Assembly (NCBI GenBank): GCA_045635885.1
Contig: JAZTWO010000040.1
Location: 1-6,712 of the forward strand
Direction: 5' to 3'
DNA length: 6,712 nucleotides
Origin: RGIG4608 sp045635885
GTDB taxonomy: Bacteria; Bacillota; Clostridia; Oscillospirales; CAG-272
In this document: positions 4,850 to 6,712 of the stretch, in pieces
How positions within the stretch are numbered: position 1 is the first letter of the stretch
Layout of the letters: every line of letters starts with the position of its first letter
The notes under the pieces: model-generated
What the model was told of the DNA's origin: nothing
Databases searched by the model: none
Seen by the model: the letters and a program-made list of their open reading frames with translations, nothing else
Program-made: the position numbers and the translations under genes

Positions 4850-6259
4850 ATGGCTACTCCCAATACTCATTATGGAGTTGAAAATATACAATTAATGCTT
4901 GAAAATTGCAAGAGTATTTTCTTTATTGGAATCGGTGGAATTAACATGTCCTCTCTTGCTCACATTTCACATTTGCAGGGCTATCGAGTTGGTGGCTCTG
5001 ACAGAGAGAAAACTGCATTGACCGAAAGGTTGAGAAGTGGCGGAATTGAGATTTATTATTCTCATGATGCTTCTAATATGGAAGACTTTGATGCGGTGGT
5101 TTACACCGTTGCCATTTCGCAAGACAATCCCGAATACGTTAGGGCTTTGGAAAAGGGAATTCCTTGCATTTCTCGTGCAGACTATCTTGGATACCTTATG
5201 CTTAACTATCAAAACAGAATAGGCGTTTCGGGTATGCACGGAAAAAGCACTTGCACGTCAATGTGCGCAACTGTGTTTATGGAAGCAGGGGGCGACCCCA
5301 CCGTGCTTTCCGGTGCGGAGCTTGATGCTATGGGAGGCGCTTATAGAATTGGTAAGAGCGAAAACTTTATTTTTGAAGCGTGCGAATATATGGATTCGTT
5401 CCTTGATTTCAATCCTTCAATGGCGATTATATTGAATATTGAACTTGACCACGTTGACTATTTTTCAAGCATTGATCAGGTTTGTTATTCCTATTCTCGA
5501 TTTGCAGCCATTACCGGTGAGAACGGTATGGTTATTGCAAATATTGACAATGAATATATTCCACAGGTGCTTGAGGGCTATAAGGGGAAGATTGTTACCT
5601 TTGGTGTGGTTACAAAAAGTGCCGATTATTCTGCGATAAATATTCGCTATCCCAACGGATGTGCGGAATTTGATATTATGCATTTGGGCGAGTTTATCGC
5701 TCACGTTAAGCTCTCGGTTACAGGTGAGCATAATGTTTACAATGCTTTGGCGGCTTTTGTTGCCGCACATGTTTCGGGACTTGAACCCGAAGCAATTGCC
5801 AAGGGGCTTACTAAATTCCACGGAGCAAAGAGAAGAATGGAGTTTAAGGGTAAGCTTAACGGTGCTTCGGTTTTTGATGATTACGGTCATCATCCAACCG
5901 AGGTGGCTACCACTCTTGACGGTGTTAGAAAACGTGATGACGTTGGAAGATTGTTCTGCATTTTCCAACCACATACATTTAGTCGCACATATGCTTTGAT
6001 GGACGATTTTGCACAGAGCTTTGATGCGGTTGATAGAGTTTACATTGCAGATATTTATCCTGCAAGGGAAACTGATGATTTGGGAATTAGCGGTAAGACT
6101 CTTGCTGTTCGCATTGGCGATAAGGCGGAGTACGCTCCCGATCTTGATTCGCTTGCAAGAGAGATTTCGTCGATGCTTTATCCTGACGATGCGCTCGTGG
6201 TTATGGGTGCAGGAAATATTTATAGAATTTTTGATCACTTTGATTTTGATGAGGAATAG
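4850..6259 (+). CDS. murC: UDP-N-acetylmuramate--L-alanine ligase
   Basis: MurC is the cytoplasmic ATP-dependent ligase adding L-alanine to UDP-MurNAc, the first step of the peptidoglycan peptide stem. All three Mur domains are present: an N-terminal Rossmann-like UDP-binding domain with GIGGINMSSLA at 27-37, the central ATPase with loop GMHGKST at 128-134, EACEYMDSF at 176-184, NIELDHVDYF at 196-205 and TGEHNVYNALAA at 291-302, and the C-terminal domain with FDDYGHHPTE at 342-351, PHTFSRT at 374-380 and MGAGNIY at 452-458. Length (469) is normal. GAAAGGA at 4837-4843, six bases ahead, supports the start. The P-loop (usually GTHGKTT) and the EADESD-like motif deviate from textbook forms, though the lysine and key glutamate are kept. 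It is divergent from spoVG; no clear promoter or T-tract terminator is visible. Confidence 0.94.
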   Translation: MATPNTHYGVENIQLMLENCKSIFFIGIGGINMSSLAHISHLQGYRVGGSDREKTALTERLRSGGIEIYYSHDASNMEDFDAVVYTVAISQDNPEYVRALEKGIPCISRADYLGYLMLNYQNRIGVSGMHGKSTCTSMCATVFMEAGGDPTVLSGAELDAMGGAYRIGKSENFIFEACEYMDSFLDFNPSMAIILNIELDHVDYFSSIDQVCYSYSRFAAITGENGMVIANIDNEYIPQVLEGYKGKIVTFGVVTKSADYSAINIRYPNGCAEFDIMHLGEFIAHVKLSVTGEHNVYNALAAFVAAHVSGLEPEAIAKGLTKFHGAKRRMEFKGKLNGASVFDDYGHHPTEVATTLDGVRKRDDVGRLFCIFQPHTFSRTYALMDDFAQSFDAVDRVYIADIYPARETDDLGISGKTLAVRIGDKAEYAPDLDSLAREISSMLYPDDALVVMGAGNIYRIFDHFDFDEE

Positions 6260-6290
6260 TTGATAGGATTGCTTGGGGGTTAAGTTCGGT

Positions 6291-6315
6291 ACGGAGAGGC
6301 GCCGTCCCCTACGGT
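6291..6315. repeat. Short hairpin ending in CCCTACGGT
   Basis: ACGG at 6291-6294 pairs with CCGT at 6302-6305, and GGCGCC at 6298-6303 is itself a palindrome. The tail CCCTACGGT at 6307-6315 is identical to 6445-6453, just after another palindrome, so both may be members of one repeat family. Confidence 0.4.
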
Positions 6316-6353
6316 GTTAGGTGAAAAGGTCGTTTGCATAAACTAAATGGCGA

Positions 6354-6402
6354 GCCCCTCATCCACCGCCTCGGCGGTCCCCCTTCCCCTCAATGGGAAG
6401 GC
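6354..6402. repeat. REP-like double-hairpin unit
   Basis: The unit begins GCCCCTCATCC, then carries ACCGC/GCGGT (6365-6369 and 6374-6378) around a CTCG loop, and then CCTTCCC/GGGAAGG (6382-6388 and 6395-6401) around a six-base loop, ending in GC. Two adjacent stems with GC-rich arms match, from memory, a short palindromic element common between genes of gut Clostridia; that recollection needs a copy count in the host genome. Confidence 0.65.
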
Positions 6403-6427
6403 AAAAAGTTAGTTTGTGTTTGGAAGC

Positions 6428-6453
6428 GGACTCACGGAGTGAGTCCCTACGGT
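6428..6453. repeat. Perfect 8-bp palindrome with CCCTACGGT tail
   Basis: GGACTCAC at 6428-6435 pairs exactly with GTGAGTCC at 6439-6446 around a GGA loop. It runs into CCCTACGGT (6445-6453), the same nine bases found at 6307-6315. There is no T-tract, so it is a repeat unit more than a terminator. Confidence 0.6.
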
Positions 6454-6608
6454 AAGCAACATTATACACACAATATGGTGGTTTTATCTCGCTAAAAAAC
6501 TTCACGGCTACGCACAAGCAGAGTAAATTTTAGAAAATCACTCTGAAAGAGGGGGTTTCGTAGTTTGGGCGAGAAAATCGTCGGTGGGAGTTCACTCACA
6601 CAAGGCGA

Positions 6609-6647
6609 TTTTATTGGTCAAACCGATAAAACACTCGTGTTTTATCG
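6609..6647 (+). repeat. Two overlapping, mutually exclusive hairpins
   Basis: TTTTATTGGT at 6609-6618 can pair with ACCGATAAAA at 6622-6631 (one G-U pair in RNA). The segment CGATAAAACAC at 6624-6634 pairs perfectly over 11 bases with GTGTTTTATCG at 6637-6647. Both use 6624-6631, so only one can form at a time. There is no gene in the window for it to control. Confidence 0.5.
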
Positions 6648-6712
6648 AAAATTTACGTAGAGTCAGTGCAAACCAAAGCGATAAAAAAGTTTTGCCAAGC
6701 TTTTTCAAAAGC

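Larger units (their letters stand above)
6260..6712. other. Gene-free repeat-rich region downstream of murC
   Basis: About 450 bases with no convincing gene, tRNA or rRNA. It holds a series of palindromes, described separately: a short hairpin at 6291-6305, a GC-rich double-hairpin unit at 6354-6402, an 8-bp stem at 6428-6446, competing AT-rich hairpins at 6609-6647, and imperfect inverted copies spanning 6482-6690. None has a T-tract fitting a murC terminator. The GC-rich units contrast with the AT-rich coding DNA. The region most resembles an accumulation of dispersed intergenic repeats. Confidence 0.7.

Noticed and set aside
5465..6238. 257-codon minus-strand open frame within murC
   Set aside because: It is a shadow of murC, whose conserved motifs cover the whole stretch; the antisense protein has no recognisable features.
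6260..6712. CRISPR array or tRNA in the terminal gene-free region
   Set aside because: The repeats are palindromes of different lengths without regular spacers, and no cloverleaf or CCA-type acceptor stem is visible.

Overview
The window looks like chromosomal DNA from a low-GC, spore-lineage Firmicute, most likely a gut-type Clostridia (Oscillospirales-like). This rests on SpoVG, the sequence style of MurC, AGGAGG-type ribosome sites before nearly every gene, and GC-richer palindromic repeats between AT-rich genes. The taxonomic guess is inference; no rRNA or other marker settles it.

Layout: (1) 1-253 is a non-coding, hairpin-rich flank. (2) 254-1633 holds a cytoplasmic thioredoxin and, 15 bases later, a membrane-anchored, cysteine-containing protein with propeller-like repeats. 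They end at a hairpin terminator that also serves the opposing operon. (3) 1667-2678, minus strand, is a tight three-gene cluster of small proteins I cannot assign to any described family (71, 147 and 113 residues). This is the best candidate for an undescribed system. (4) 2742-4357, plus strand, has a strong extended -10 sigma-A promoter inside a palindrome, a lipid-kinase-type protein (DagK/YegS family), and an overlapping YfcE-type metallophosphoesterase. (5) 4401-4691, minus strand, is spoVG with its own terminator. (6) 4850-6259, plus strand, is murC, divergent from spoVG across a 158-base AT-rich region carrying a small inverted repeat and two copies of an 8-base direct repeat. (7) 6260-6712 is about 450 bases without a gene, packed with REP-like palindromes and other inverted repeats.

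Together the recognised genes concern redox balance, membrane lipid phosphorylation, peptidoglycan precursor synthesis and septation/sporulation control. Plus-strand murC prefers AAG for lysine while the minus-strand genes prefer AAA, which suggests that the plus strand is the replication leading strand. The three-gene cluster sits among envelope and sporulation genes and has a weak match to a sporulation-sigma promoter. An envelope or sporulation role is therefore a reasonable but unproven guess.
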